Positions 48,723-61,490 of a DNA stretch of 64,000 nucleotides are shown piece after piece (the stretch's first letter is position 1; each line of letters starts with the position of its first letter). The notes under the pieces are model-generated. The model saw only the letters and a program-made list of their open reading frames with translations. It ran no database searches and was not told the origin of the DNA. Source of the stretch: Tigriopus japonicus (lineage: Eukaryota > Arthropoda > Copepoda > Harpacticoida > Harpacticidae); assembly GCA_010645155.1 (NCBI GenBank), contig CM021314.1, positions 7,394,484 to 7,458,483 of the forward strand, read 5' to 3'. Both the position numbers and the translations under genes were made by a program.

Positions 48723-49209
48723 CAAGGGTAGGCAACCGTTGGGCTGCAGCCCGCATATGGGCCAAAGGGTGGTCGCTATTGGGCCCAGGAGCTATGAGGA
48801 AAGTCCAAAAAAGTAGGCCCAGGAGCAGGGTGGGCATTTGATTTTTGGACATTTTGTCCACCCCAGTCCAAAAGGTGTCCAAAAGTGTCCAAAAATAAGG
48901 GTGTCCAAAAATAAGGGTGTCCAAAAGTGTCCAAAAATAAGGGTGTCCAAAAGTGTCCAAAAATAAGGGTGTCCAAAAGTGTCCAAAAATAAGGGTGTCC
49001 AAGTGTCCAAAAATAAGGGTGTCCAAAAGTGTCCAAAAATTAGGGTGTCCAAAAGTGTCCAAAAATAAGGGTGTCCAAAAGTGTCCAAAAATAAAAAGCT
49101 CTTTGACCGTTAAACTGTGGGCCCCTGAACCTAACGTCTGTTTGGTGGCCCACTGCCAGCATGTCATCAAATTGGTGGGCCTCGACCCAGAAGTGATTGC
49201 CGACCCCTG
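48723..49209. mobile_element. hAT-like MITE carrying an internal minisatellite
   Basis: A 487-bp element starting CAAGGGTAGGCAACC and ending TTGCCGACCCCTG (12 of 15 end positions match). It is flanked by a perfect 8-bp duplication GTCTAGAT (48715-48722 and 49210-49217). Ends of the CAGGGGTCGGCAA type are typical of hAT elements. Roughly half of its length is the tandem repeat at 48869-49094. Confidence 0.85.
48869..49094. repeat. Minisatellite inside the hAT-like MITE
   Basis: About eight tandem copies of a 26-bp unit built from two GTGTCCAAAA half-units, one followed by ATAAGGG. A few copies have short indels or an A-to-T change. Reading frames on both strands stay open only because of the repeat; their Phe/Trp/Leu-rich peptides are not genes. 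Confidence 0.85.
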
Positions 49210-49217
49210 GTCTAGAT

Positions 49218-51864
49218 CTAGCAACAGTAACTCGTAAAAAGTCCAAATTTCGTAAAAATGTTAATTGTATTAACTATATTTATGATTTATTTGTATGCAG
49301 GAAATCACATTCCTTGTAATGTTAATAATATAATCCCCCTTTCCCCCCCCCCCCCCAAAAAAAAAAAATATCAAGTACAATTTTAGCTAGTTTTCTTCCA
49401 AAGATAATTTTCTACTATATGTACAAATTTTACATTTAGTTCGCACTATTTCCTTTTATTTGTGGTAAAAAGGAAAATTACATGTAAGGCATCCTTCCAA
49501 TCAAAGAGGTTGGTCCAATTTTTTGCTTAGATCCAAGTTTGATTGCGCCAAATATTGCTTTGTTTATTTTTCTTTGTCCCAGGTTTAGAAATTGAGTATC
49601 TGTTTTTTCAATCTATCACCTCAATTATTTTCTTATCCTAAGATGTGTTGAAATATAACATTGACAGAGCGCAACGATATTTCAAAGATGCTACTTTCAT
49701 TTTCTTTAAAATAACCTTAATCGTCCAGTAGAACTAACGTGGTCTTCAACGACTTCGTTTGAACTGTGCCTGACCATGACGTAAAAGAAGCACCACGTGA
49801 GAAGTGACTGGAACCTGCTTGTCCGAATAGAGCATTGAGGTTCTCCCTTCCAAAAGCTGACATGGACAAGAGTCAAGCACAACTCTGATGAAACGAAGAA
49901 ACTGTACTCATCTTCTCGTCAAGAGTAATGATGTTGAGATCGGGAATTGCCCGTGCCCTCTTGTTGAATTGCCAAAGAACTCGAGGCGAGAGGTTCAGCG
50001 TTGATTAGCTTGAAGTGTTGAAAAACAGCCTTCTCCCCCTACTTTTGTTTCTTACGAATTCAAGGCAGCTCCCACAAATCCGTCCGTCCCCATCTAGAAT
50101 GTTCCTTACAAAACTCCATTTCAGAGACTCCCCGGATCCTTACAAGACTAAGCAAATCGTCCCCCAACTGGGTAGCAACATCGTATTTGAATGTTGCCAC
50201 CTCCTCAGGTTCCCCCTCGTTTGCGTCAAGGCTCTGATTTTGATCGAGCAAACCTACTTGGGACAAACGAGACCTCCAGATGAGTGAATGCGGGTAGAAT
50301 ATGAATTTTGAATGCGTACACTAATTCGTTTCCCCAAAAACATGGTCGAAAAGACAGAGACAAAACTTCCCTGACACATAAACCCATATCAAATATCTGT
50401 CCCCTTCAGATTGGAAATCTATTTGGCACATGTCCCAAGATCCGCTAGTTAAACTGGGAGAGCACACACAGATCGGATGCTATTTCGAGCTCAAACAACA
50501 TACACTACATGTCCAACAACCCCTGTGGGCGAATGTGTATTTATAGTGAAAGAGAGACCCCTTCCAATGATTAGGGAACAGGGGAGCCACCCTAGGGATG
50601 ATGGAACAAAGAAACAAAGAAATCAATCCCGTAAATGGTAAACAGCCAATGGTTGTAAAATGACGATATTGTCCCCTCAGGGAAGCTTGGAGAGGGATTG
50701 TCAAAACCATTGGGCAATCATTTCGTTGTCAAAGAGACTTTCCACTCATACTTTTCAAGATATTGAGACCCATTGTGCAAAGAAACGATCCTTATCTCTC
50801 AGAATTAGGGGCTTTTAGTAGGTTGACATATGGAAAAGGATGCATTGGAATCAAAGTACCCTTGGAAATCCCGTTTGCAGCCAGGGAACATACGTTTCCT
50901 TTGCATGTATAACCCTCTTGGATGAGATCGAGATCAGATAGCGCTCTCACTTTTCTTTGTTCCAATTTCCCCTCCTACGATTCACATGATTCTGCCCATT
51001 TCAACCCCCTTAGTACCTACTTGATGGTCCCCCTTCCCAAAAATGAAGGGAAGTATCACCCCTCCCTAAGTTAACCCGGCAACAAAGAATTCTAGTGGCT
51101 AGCGTCATTTCGGGGCTAGTGTGAGTCCCATTCGTTCCAATTCTCATTTCTCGTGGAGTTGCAAACAGAGGATTGACATGGAGAGTAGAGTCACCGAGGG
51201 CAAAAACTTGTTTCTTACTAATTATGGCTGAAATGGGTACACATTTTCAAAGGAGTTGCTGAAAGCTACTCCTTGGAATTATCTAAAAGAAAAAGCTGTT
51301 TGTATGGTAAAGAATGTAACATACGTTGAACAAAAGCCCATGAATGTTGAAATGTTGTTTCTCTTCGCATAGTACTCTAAGTAGATGCCGAATGAAGCCA
51401 TACAAAAGAGGCGACGCTGACGATGACGACGGTCTCAGTTAAAGTCGTAGTCTTTTACGCAACTATTGATCGTCGGCTAGAATAGTAAGTTGTGAGTGAG
51501 GGTGGAAAAGAACTCCAGAGGTTCCTTTTCCTTGTAAAATTCTCGTCATTGGCAATGAGGAGGGGTGATCAATCGTGAAAAAAGGCACCCTTAGTAGAAA
51601 AATTTTTTTTAAAGGAAACAAACTTCACCAACTACATCACCTGACTATTTTTTTCTAGTTTAGATGAAACCACTCACACGTTCAATCCTATTTTTTCTAA
51701 TCTAGAGACTACAAAAGGCAACGCAAACTTCACTGCAGTGTGCAAAAATAAGTTCAAATTTGAATTTTGGATGAGGCAGTTTTTAATTCATTTTTTTTCA
51801 TAAAACGTCCTAGTTGCGTAGAAGCACGAAATCCCTAACTATGTGTTAACTCTCACAAGATATG
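49218..51864. other. Gene-poor DNA with a C14-A12 homopolymer junction
   Basis: No gene was recognised. At 49343-49368 there are 14 consecutive C followed by 12 consecutive A, the most extreme homopolymer in the window. The remaining short frames have no family features. Confidence 0.55.
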
Positions 51865-52096
51865 ATTTCTTACGACAGCTTCAATCCGACCCCCAACAGG
51901 ATTCGAACCTACGCCGTCTGGGCAAGCACTTACACTCGGCTCTTATAAGAACGCATTAGTACGCGCAGCCACTCTGGCTTCCTTAAAAGGATTTCTCCCG
52001 ACAGCTTCAATCCGACCCCCAATAGGATTCGAACCTACGCCATCTGGGGAAGCAATTACACTCGGCACTTTGAAGAACGCGCTAGTACGCGTGGCA
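51865..52096 (-). repeat. Tandem tRNA-like (SINE-type) dimer
   Basis: Two units with a 126-bp period. Read on the minus strand, each contains GGTTCGAATCC, a perfect RNA polymerase III B box, at 51899-51909 and 52025-52035. In each unit the B box sits in a pairable T-arm (GTAGG with CCTGT or CCTAT). The rest is tRNA-like but lacks a clean acceptor and anticodon arm. The best reading is a tRNA-derived SINE or decayed tRNA cluster, not a functional tRNA. Confidence 0.7.
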
Positions 52097-55000
52097 TATG
52101 TACGTAGATAGAATAACAAAAAACTTAACCGGTACATAAAAAATGAATATGACTTTTGCTTCCAACTAAAATGTGATTGCGCTATTTTGCATTCTTTATT
52201 TTTTATTTTTCCCCAAAAACATTTTTAAATTAGTTGTTGCCAAGCATCTCCACGTAAGCATCTAAGTCTTGTCAAACATTAAAAAGATTATATAAAGGCA
52301 GAGGGCTCTGAGCGTCAAGGTGGTTAAAATGGATTATAAGGCTTGAATGCAAATACCCGAACACACACCATAGATTTTCTTTCAAGATTAATCTTAAGCT
52401 GAAGTTACTTTGCAATCAAATATTATGATTGCTTGGCCTCGCAACAACCGAATCAAACTTAGGGCTAACCTTAAATCAAGATCAAAAGTTGCCACAAGTG
52501 TTGAAGTGCATTTTCAAGGAATATCTTTATCATGACCTTGGATCAGGACATGAGCATGTCAAAGAAGCGTTGAACTCCGACTTTATGGATCATTACAGAA
52601 AGCCGATTGAACTCGTCGCCATTATCAATTTTTATTTAACTCCACACTTTCCTCTCTTGTTAAAATCACGAGTAAAAAAGTCATTGTATCAAAAGTGCAC
52701 TCCTTGTTCCTAATCAACGAGAATTGATCTCCCACTTAAGACCCGCTATCCTAACCAGAATTTCGTTTGTTCCAGCGTTTATTTTGGAAAGGTGAATGAG
52801 GCGTACTCACTCGTTCTTTCTATCCATCCACAAGGCAGCTTTCGCTTTCACTAGTTTCTTTGTCCATATGAAACATGTGTAAGTACGTATGTATGGAACC
52901 GACAGACACATTTTGTGGTGCTACTTGTGAGGGGAGCATGAATTGAAATTGTCCAGCAAGTGTTATGGCAATTGTGGGTAGAGAACACTTGCCACTTGCT
53001 CTCCTGAGAGATCCTAACATATAAAGATAGCAACTGACATTGTAAGGGGATACGACAAATTAAATGCTATCGCGTCAAAGCTGTTCCATAGGAAATGAAT
53101 CTCGACCACGCCCGTTTTGCTTCATTTCTTTGTCCATCTAACGAATGGTCATTAGAGGGAGCTTCGATCCAAAGCGAGCATTTTTATGAGCATTCCGATT
53201 GACATGCGTACTTTTCATCTCTCTAATGAACCCACCACTTCCAGAGAGTCCTTGTGGAACCAATCAGGAAAACGAATGGGAACTTGAGAATACATGTTTT
53301 CGATACACTTCGGTGGATGTTCTCACAGGGAAAATCGGGGGTTCATGGAAAACCCACATTCAAGGCGTATTTTCATGATGTTTTGGGGGGAAGATTGAGC
53401 GAAAGGAATGTCGCCTTAATGAAAGTAATATTTGATAAAAGTGGGGTGAATACGTTTTCAACAATGAGATGAGACGTGGGATTCAAATCATTTAGTCAAG
53501 AATCTCAATATTAAATGGCGGGAAGGTGGGCACAGCCATGGGAATCACTTTTCATAAAAAGCTAACTTTAAAAGACACAAGTGTTAGGATAAAAAAATAG
53601 ACGATAATTTGATGCAAAAATGTTGGGTTAGACGTACTTTTGACTATCTGAGTGGCTTCAAAAACATGAAGCGAACACATTGACAAATTTTAAGATATTC
53701 AAAGCATGTTGCCACATGGTTTCTGTGATAGATTCGAAAAATAAATTGTGGGAGTGGTGGCGGTCATTTCATCCAAATACTCCATTCCAAAATATTCGTA
53801 TGAAAAATCCTGATTATGGTATAAAAAACTTCAACAACTAAGACGGCAAAAAACTTTAAAGAAACCACCTTTTCCAATTTAACTTCAACATTTTTTTAAT
53901 TTCATAGATGTCAAAAAAATGACTACACTTGATGATGTCCTTGCTTTTTATTGACGTTTATTTGACAATTTTTATCGTGGTCTCGCTTCATGGTGGCAAA
54001 TGTTATCAAGTAAGCAAATATGTACGTTGTTTCGGAAGTTTATCGTGGCAATTCTTGTAGAACTTACGTTCTTGCAATTTGGACAAACTTGCTTACCTTC
54101 AACGATTTTAAGAATTTTAAAGGACGCTAAAAACAACTGGAAATTTGCTCTTAAATATGCTTGACATTTGATTGAATGCTTCAAAAGTTATGAGAGATTC
54201 CTTCAAATCATTGTTTTAGTTTATCATCTATTTTATTATCTGCAAATCTTGAGCGATTTTTGATGGTTTCCCCCGAAAACCCCCATTTGTAAATCAATCT
54301 GAACTCCAAAATATGGCAACTTTATTTGTCTCTCCTTAAAGGGTTGAATATTTTCAAATATTGTGGAAAGAGAAGATTTGAAATGTTTGCCTCATGAAAG
54401 CTATGAGCATTTTAAGTGTTATTTTTACATGCTATGACAAAACTGAGAAAAATGAAGATTTTTTATCTTATTTTTTGCCATCAAAAAAGTATTTCATTTG
54501 CTTGTAAAATTGAGTTTTCAAATACCCGGAGCGTTTTTTCACTTGTTTGGGTCAAAATGAACCGGTTAAACTGGAGTATAGTACGTAACTCAGCATCTGA
54601 GCAACAAACTTCCAAGCGAATTCGATTCAAAAGGCATCTAAATCTGTTTAAGAAAAGAGTCTAAGCTTTGACACTTTTCAATTGAGACATGTCAAAACTT
54701 TTGCCCAAAAATCTGAGCAAAATTACAAATCATGCACAGCTACTGGTTAAAAGTACCAAAAGGTCAGAGTCGCCATTTTGTGGGATCATCAGCTTTATCC
54801 ATTTACTCAGAAACCATTTTTCAAAAACTGTATTTGTTCATAAGTAGTTTTATTGCGTTATCTATTGGTATAAGGTTATGGATTTGATTGTGGTTTTATC
54901 CATGGCAAAAATTTCAGCATATTCTTTCCTCTCAAGAACTTCAAATGCCTTCTATGGGAGGGATTACTGTATCAAAAAATGGGCAAGTTGGTATTAGCAG

Positions 55001-57781
55001 TCTTGGCTTGACATTTTTCCTGAATTTTCAAGTGCCAGAATTTCCATAAATGCTGCATTTAAGATCAATGACATTGACTTTTCATGCTGTGCAGTATTGC
55101 AAAATAATTCAAAAAAGAAAACCAGAATTTGGAAATCTGCACAAAAGTATTGTTTGTTATTAGATTTGTTTACCCCCAATCACAGACCTCCTCTTACCAT
55201 ATTTGCATTCAAAGTTAGACATTCCTGATTCAGAAGGTCAGAAGAAACCCCTCATGTTCAGAGGAAACTTACCTCTGGCAAGGAACAATTTCAGTAGCAA
55301 AAATTTAGGTGAAAGCAAAAAAAAAAAATCTTCGAAAAATGTCAAGAATAGCTATTCCAGCTTCAAATTGTGCAGATGAGAAAGGAATTGTTGCAATTAT
55401 CAAGCTTAAATATTCGTTTTATGTAACTTTTGTTCATATCAAAAACACATGTCTTCCGAACTTTTTTTCCGCCAAAACAAGGGTGGCGAAATTTGACAAA
55501 AAGCTGAAAAACTCCAAATCTAATGTTGGAAAAAAATATCTATCATCCATACTCATGTGAGTGAAGAATATAACATGGCATTATTGGGCCTTGGGTAAAA
55601 CGTTGAAGATCTAAAAGTACAATAATGCAATGATGAACGTCACATTTTTAAAATCTAGGGTTTGGTTGCTTTGTCATAGTATTTCAAATCTGACTTCACA
55701 AGTAATCACTCACATTTTCTGATGTAGCCCGACTCGCCCCACAAAAAATTATTTTGGTTTCAACTGAAAATTCATATAAATATTTCACTTCATTAAACCG
55801 ATAACACAAGTCGGCTAAAATAACACCAAAGGCTGAGATTTTTTTTCAATGTCGAAAAGTGTGCGTAGAATGTTGACAAAAAATGGACGTAAGATCAAAA
55901 ATCCTTAAAATAAAAACCACGCAACTGGCTGCATTTTCACTGAAGTAAGATTTATTTTAGAGTTTACCAAAATAAAGCCTGTTTAACGAGCCTTGATTCC
56001 CATCTGCTGAGTTTCAAACATAATGACTGTCACTAGTTTGCACTTGAGGCCCGTTAATCTGGTTTGATTTCGGTTTACACTAAAATAAGTCTTTTATGCG
56101 TTTACATGCCATCCATATGTCGACATTCACGGGTTTGGATATGCCTTAATAACCAGCTAAACGATGAAATCGAGCAAAATTGTAGGTTCTGTGATTTCGA
56201 ATGCACTTTCCGAGAGTATTTGAATTTAGTATTATGGGGCTCGTTAATGATCAATTTTCAACATAGCCTGTAGACAATCAATATCCTTTTGTCCTTTAAT
56301 CAAAGTACTTCAGTTTCTCTATTTACTATTCATAAAGCTGTTGTGGCTTTTTTAATGATGTTGATGTAACAACTTCAAGAGAAAGTAGTGTTCGTTGCAC
56401 TTACGAATGTTCCACATTCGTACATCAAGATTTTTTTGCCGCCATAAAGACAAATGCTATTACAGGATTCTAAGTGATAGCCAAGATTAGGAGATTGAGA
56501 GGGGGAAAAGAGGGGGAGATTACATGCATTCGACTTTTTCCCAACGACAATTACCAAATAAATTAGTCGTTTACTTCCATTTCCTCAATTACTTCGTTCC
56601 CCATCTCGTTTCTTGTCACCGTGGAGTGTCCAAAATTGAGGATATTTCGTGAGTCGTAAACTGAAGTTCTTTCACCATAATTTGGTCGTTGGGCATTCGT
56701 CATTTTATTTTACAAAACAGATGCAATTAAAAACAACTGAGTCCAAAGAAGGTTCAATTTCCTTTAAGGATTCATAGCCCTTGTTAGTCCGAAATTCAAA
56801 GTATGTTTGCAAGGATCATGTCACGCGTAATCAAATGTCAAGAAGCAGCAAAATTTTGATAGAAGAACATTTGCGTACTCGGAAAAATACGAGACATCAT
56901 TAGAAAGCTTCAACCAATTCGTGTTTGCCCAACTATGAGAAGGTAAGCACTTGGGATCACTTTCCTGGCGATTAACCGAAGACTTCTTAAAGAAACTGGG
57001 CAAGGTATTGATTGAGATGATTGGAGAGGTTTGGTTGCTTTTCCAATGTATTCTTTCGATTATACATTGAACACAAACAGTGCTGTAGGTAGTAGTTATT
57101 TCAAAAACAAGAATATGAAAAACCTTGCAGACAAATGCAGTTAAAGCTGGATATAAAAATACTCTACTTGAGAACATCCCTTGATGTAAAGATATTTTAC
57201 ATGCTGATCAAATACACTGAATAGTATCTTCTGAATATACTGCGAGTATTCACCTCGGAAAGTATACAAATTGGGTGGTGTGGCCATACATTTTGCATCA
57301 AATTGTAATCAATTGAATGTTTGTATTAAAAACACCAAAACAGCAATTTAAATAATGAATATTTTGAAAAATATGTGAAGTATAAAAAATCACTTCATAA
57401 TGCCAAAGGATGGCATTACCCAAAAACGTTTCAATGCTTGTCTGAACAAACATCTGCTTAAATGTCATACATTCTGGGAAGTCATAAGTAATTACAAATC
57501 ATCAATTAGTAGTTTTATCCATTACTTAAAAAATGAAACTCATTTTTTTGAATGGGATTGCATTACTTTTGGAGAAAGGGCTAAAAACACTTGATGAATT
57601 TGTAAGAGGAGTTAATTTCTGGACCAGAAAAACAAAACTCCCCTTAAACACTCGCATGTCTGTTTATCATAACATGGAAGTTACACACGTCAAAACCCCA
57701 TCTTAAATCATGAACAAGACCAAGCTTTCAGAGATTATTATTCTCTTGTTTTAGCCTTATTTTGAGATAGTGCTACCAGTA
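52097..57781. other. Long gene-poor AT-rich region
   Basis: No exon or family motif was recognised in 5.7 kb. Open frames at 52429-52713 and 53254-53472 (+) lack recognisable domains and splice context. The sequence is generally AT-rich with many poly-A/T runs. Confidence 0.5.
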
Positions 57782-58047
57782 AGAGGGCTGTCAGAGAAAT
57801 GACACTTAAAGAATATTCCTGCGTCACCAAGCCTGCACTGTGTGTGCAATAGGATTTGGCATTGAACATACTAAGTTACCTGATTCACATTCTGAACTTG
57901 TGTTTTTGGTGAGTCAGTGGCAAAATTGCTGTGTCCATTGTATGATGAATCAAGTCACTTGGCACCCTTGCTCCGGGATCAATGAAGTGTGTTCAAAACA
58001 AATCTCCACTGATTGTACTGGAGTGACATTTCTCTGTCAGCCCTCAA
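57782..58047. mobile_element. hAT-like MITE, family X, short copy
   Basis: A 266-bp element with 26-bp terminal inverted repeats sharing GAGGGCTG and CAGAGAAATG (22 of 26 match). It is flanked by CTACCAGT (57774-57781) and CTACTAGT (58048-58055), a 7/8 duplication. It is about 570 bp upstream of the Cys-loop channel start. It shares ends and internal sequence with the element at 62602-63688, which defines a family. Confidence 0.8.
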
Positions 58048-58618
58048 CTACTAGTGATCTTGTGTGATTGCATTTCGTCCTGTTGCGTGCATCCAAGTTA
58101 ATGTTAGTCAAAGAGGTTGCCTTCTTATACAGCTAATTCATAATGTTACCTTTACAAAGGGCCTTTTGAAAGCAAGTGTGATCTTACGCATCAATATTTT
58201 TTTCAGATCCTCCCTGCATGGTCTATTTTTTACTTATGATCTTCTCAAGTTGTAGAGGGTTAAATTTTGTTAGAAACCGGTTATCCGAGCTTGGCAAGCA
58301 CAAAATGTTCTCTCCATGTTGTTGTGAAGTCTACCCTAGATTAGGCCAAAGAAATTCGATGAGTTGGAAGTTCGAGAGAACATTCTTCCCCATCAAAAAT
58401 ATGACCATTTTGTAACCTTCGTCGGGTTCATCAGGTCCGCATTCACACTCCAGTCAGCTATTGACAACTTTCCGGAAAACTTCTGCCCATCTCATCGTCG
58501 TGGGATTATTCCACAACTTTGGAAAGTTTCTCTGAAGTCTCGGTCCAGTTTACGTTTGAAGTCAGGCGCACTAGAATAATTTTCTTAGTCAGTTCCTGCA
58601 TAACAACCCTTACACACA

Positions 58619-61490
58619 ATGTACGCTACGTTAATCGTGTCCTGTTTGGTGATCGCATCAGTATTGGCGGAAAATAGCCCCACCAGATTTTGTGTTTCGG
58701 GGTTGTGCTTACCTGTGGATTACAACAAATTGGAAATGCCACGTGGTCGAAACGACATTAAAGTGGAGCTCACCATCCTGGATGTACTTTCTGTGAATGA
58801 TAAGGACTTTTCTATTTCTGTTTATGCTTATTTGGGAATTCGATGGCCAGAACCAAGACTTATCGGCATAAATGGCCAGAACTTGTCGAAATTCAGTGAT
58901 GAGCGAATAGGTGTACCAATTACCATGGACCCTGCATTTTTAAGGGATCATTACCATGACACAATTAGGTTGTTTTAGAGGTGCACTGTTTTCCTTATCA
59001 TGTCGATTACTGCCTAAGTCTGCCAAGTTTTATGCCTGTTTTCAACACACAACACGTTGTTTTCAAAATTCAACACAAGTAGCCATTTCTTCATTTTAAA
59101 TTGGTTTCATATCGACATTTTAAGAAAAGTGTTGTAAATAGAATGAAGTAAGTGATCCTAAACAGTGCTTCGATGGCTCTTTCTAGCTTCTCCCATTCCT
59201 GAGCGCTGTTCTCTATTTGGCTAACTAAGAATGTTAATATTCATTAATAATTTAAAAAGTCTATTCTTATGCGTTTTAACACATCATGGCAATGATCCCT
59301 TAACTTAAAGCTCGTTGTGGGTTCCGAACATAATGATTGTTAATGTCAAGTCATTTAAGCCGTTGTCTGAAATGAAGCCTCAACAAGCATTGTGGGCGGT
59401 GAGCGAGTCCGATGGACAATTTGGCTTCTACTACGTTCAAGGATGCGTTATAAGCTTTTATTGTCCCATGAGGTACAAGTTCTTGCCAGAATGTCAAGAT
59501 AGTCAAGAATGTTTGAAAATTAGCCGTGACCTGAACAAAAAGCGGAGGCAACTTTTGCCTAAAAAGTCTAATTGAAGTTACTTTCTTCTTTTGCAAATTT
59601 TGTTATGTTTGTTTGGGATGTAATAAGACTTAGGATTTGAACCGGAATCACTTTCAAGTAAAGCTTGAAAAACTGTTAATATAAATTTCAATGTACAATT
59701 AAATGTGGATCTAAGATAAGATAAAAGAATAGCTTTCAATTGGAGAATATTTTGTTGCTATCAGAAACACACTCTAGAACGTAGCATGTTTCCAAATGAG
59801 AATAACTTTCATTTAAAGGATAAGATTGGTGGTTAAATGTACGAAGCATATTCTTCCATTCAACTTTTTTAACAGTTCAACTTTTTGTAAATGGTGATAC
59901 ATAAGAACGAGACAACAAACCAAGATTGCAATACCAAAGTTGTGAATCAGAAATGTTTTGGCTCTGAAAAAGTGTTTATGGCTCAATAATATGAGCCATT
60001 CTTAAATTGCATAGGTGCTTTTGTTCATTTTAATTCCCCATTGCTTTGATCATAGCCAAAGTTCTAGCTGACGAAATAGGAGTAACTTCCACTCCATTTT
60101 CAAAATATTGATCTTGCACGAGAAAAATCTCCGGCGCCTGAACATTAAATTGATGCGGATCGCCAAGGATCACTAATTTCCTTGGTAAAGCCCTGATTTT
60201 TTTTGAATTTTTTTCCTGTGGAGCAGAAATCCCAGACGTTTCACAACGTAGAGTCAGCTGATGGTTACGTCAGGTGACTCTACTCCTTGAAACGTCTGGG
60301 ATTTCTGCTCTACAGCAAAATGAAAAAAAATCCGGGCTATACTGATGGGTAATGCCTTTTCAAATTTTTTTAATCCAATGTCTTGAGACTCACATGAAAT
60401 GATGCTCAAATAATGCTTTAATCATGAGATAAAGAGGATACATTTTGATGGCCTTTTCCTTTGAAACACCCTGTATTTGTTGATTTTGCATAATGATAAG
60501 GGTTTCTTTCAATCTAGGTTTGATTTTTTCCCTTTGGATGCGCACATTTGTCCGTTGCAGTTGTCAACTAATTTCAACAATGAGCAAGTGTTCTTCAGCG
60601 AGACCATCTTAAATGATGCGTCCAAGAGTCGGAATGTGGTTTTAGAATATTCTCTCCAGATAAAGAAAATTCCTGATGGGGAACGGACATTGGCCACAAA
60701 AACTCTTGGGAACTATTCTACCACCGGTGTGGAGTTCTACCTTCAGAGGTTAGTATTCCACACTATTGTTCCAAATTTTCAAAATCAATTTTGGTTCCGA
60801 TTCCGGCAGAACCTTTAAAAATTAATCACACTTCAAACCACTGCACTAAAGCATACAAATGCATTTCTTTCTAATGTGAATCCATTTGATTCTGGTTCAA
60901 ATACACATGTATCACTTTCATTTCTAGACACAAGTTGAAATATTTGTCCATCTATTTCTTGCCTTCGGGTTTATTCGTCGTGGTTTCTTGGGTGAGCTTC
61001 CTTATTCCTCCCGATCAAGTTGCTGGTCGGATGTCGATGCTTATCACTTTATTCCTCGTTTTGGTCAATATTTTTGGGAGCATCACTTCGTAAGTGCTTC
61101 TTTACATCACGATTATTGTTATCCCAATAGACAGGATTCTACTCTAACCAAATGCTATTTTGAAGGACGATGCCCAATACAGAGGGCGTGACGGCAATAT
61201 CTGGTTGGATGATAGTTTGCATATTCTTCGTCTTTGGAGCTTTATGTTGTTATGCGTTTTTGCTATGGAAGATGAAGCCAACGTTCTACTTGAAGAAGCA
61301 CGAGAGGACGCCAGAAGATATCAAGTCCAAACATTGGCAAAGGGTCAAATTTGATGACCGATGTTTTATAATTTTTCCAATTGTTTTCATTCTGTTCAAT
61401 ATCGCTTATTGGTCCATTTGCTTGAATACGCCCCCTTCGGAAGAAATCTCACTGCGACAACCTTTCAAGACTGTTTTGACCGAAGCTTGA
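58619..61490 (+). CDS. Cys-loop ligand-gated ion channel, Hodor/pHCl-2-like
   Basis: Five exons (58619-58968, 59311-59472, 60518-60748, 60928-61089, 61166-61490) give 409 residues; every junction is phase 2. Pentameric channels of this arthropod clade conduct chloride and are gated by zinc or pH in Drosophila. A signal peptide covers about residues 1-17. Ligand-binding-domain landmarks are YLGIRWPEPR and SLWVPNIMI. The Cys-loop is C168 to C182 with 13 residues between and FPLD inside; the exon 2/3 junction falls within it. M1 is at about 254-274. M2 follows AGR (280-282), where anion channels have PAR-like residues, and runs MSMLITLFLVLVNIFGS. M3 starts near GVTAISGW and M4 near IIFPIVFILFNIAYW. 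The M3-M4 loop is short. The ligand is not assignable. Confidence 0.9.
60188..60339. mobile_element. Fold-back MITE in channel intron 2
   Basis: A 152-bp near-palindrome flanked by TA on both sides (60186-60187 and 60340-60341). A perfect 22-bp arm pair starts GAGCAGAAATCCC (60221-60242 with 60289-60310). A second inner pair is TAGAGTCA/TGACTCTA, and poly-T/poly-A pairs lie near the ends. The TA duplication fits a Tc1/mariner-type fold-back element. As RNA it would form a long hairpin within the intron. Confidence 0.75.

Noticed and set aside
48869..49094. Possible CRISPR-like array
   Set aside because: Repeats are directly contiguous with no unique spacers, and the DNA is clearly eukaryotic.
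48706..49224. Long minus-strand frames rich in Phe, Trp, Leu and His-Pro repeats
   Set aside because: Produced by the 26-bp minisatellite inside a hAT-like MITE; no start context, domain or exon structure.
51865..52096. Two functional tRNA genes
   Set aside because: The B box and T-arm are good, but I cannot build a clean acceptor stem and anticodon arm, and the tandem 126-bp unit favours a SINE-type repeat.
55978..56246. Possible MITE with TTAACGAGCC inverted ends
   Set aside because: Only about 10 bp match and no target duplication is visible.
60467..60476. Lone ACACCCTGTA motif resembling a Tc1/mariner right end
   Set aside because: No matching inverted left end was found upstream, so an element cannot be defined.
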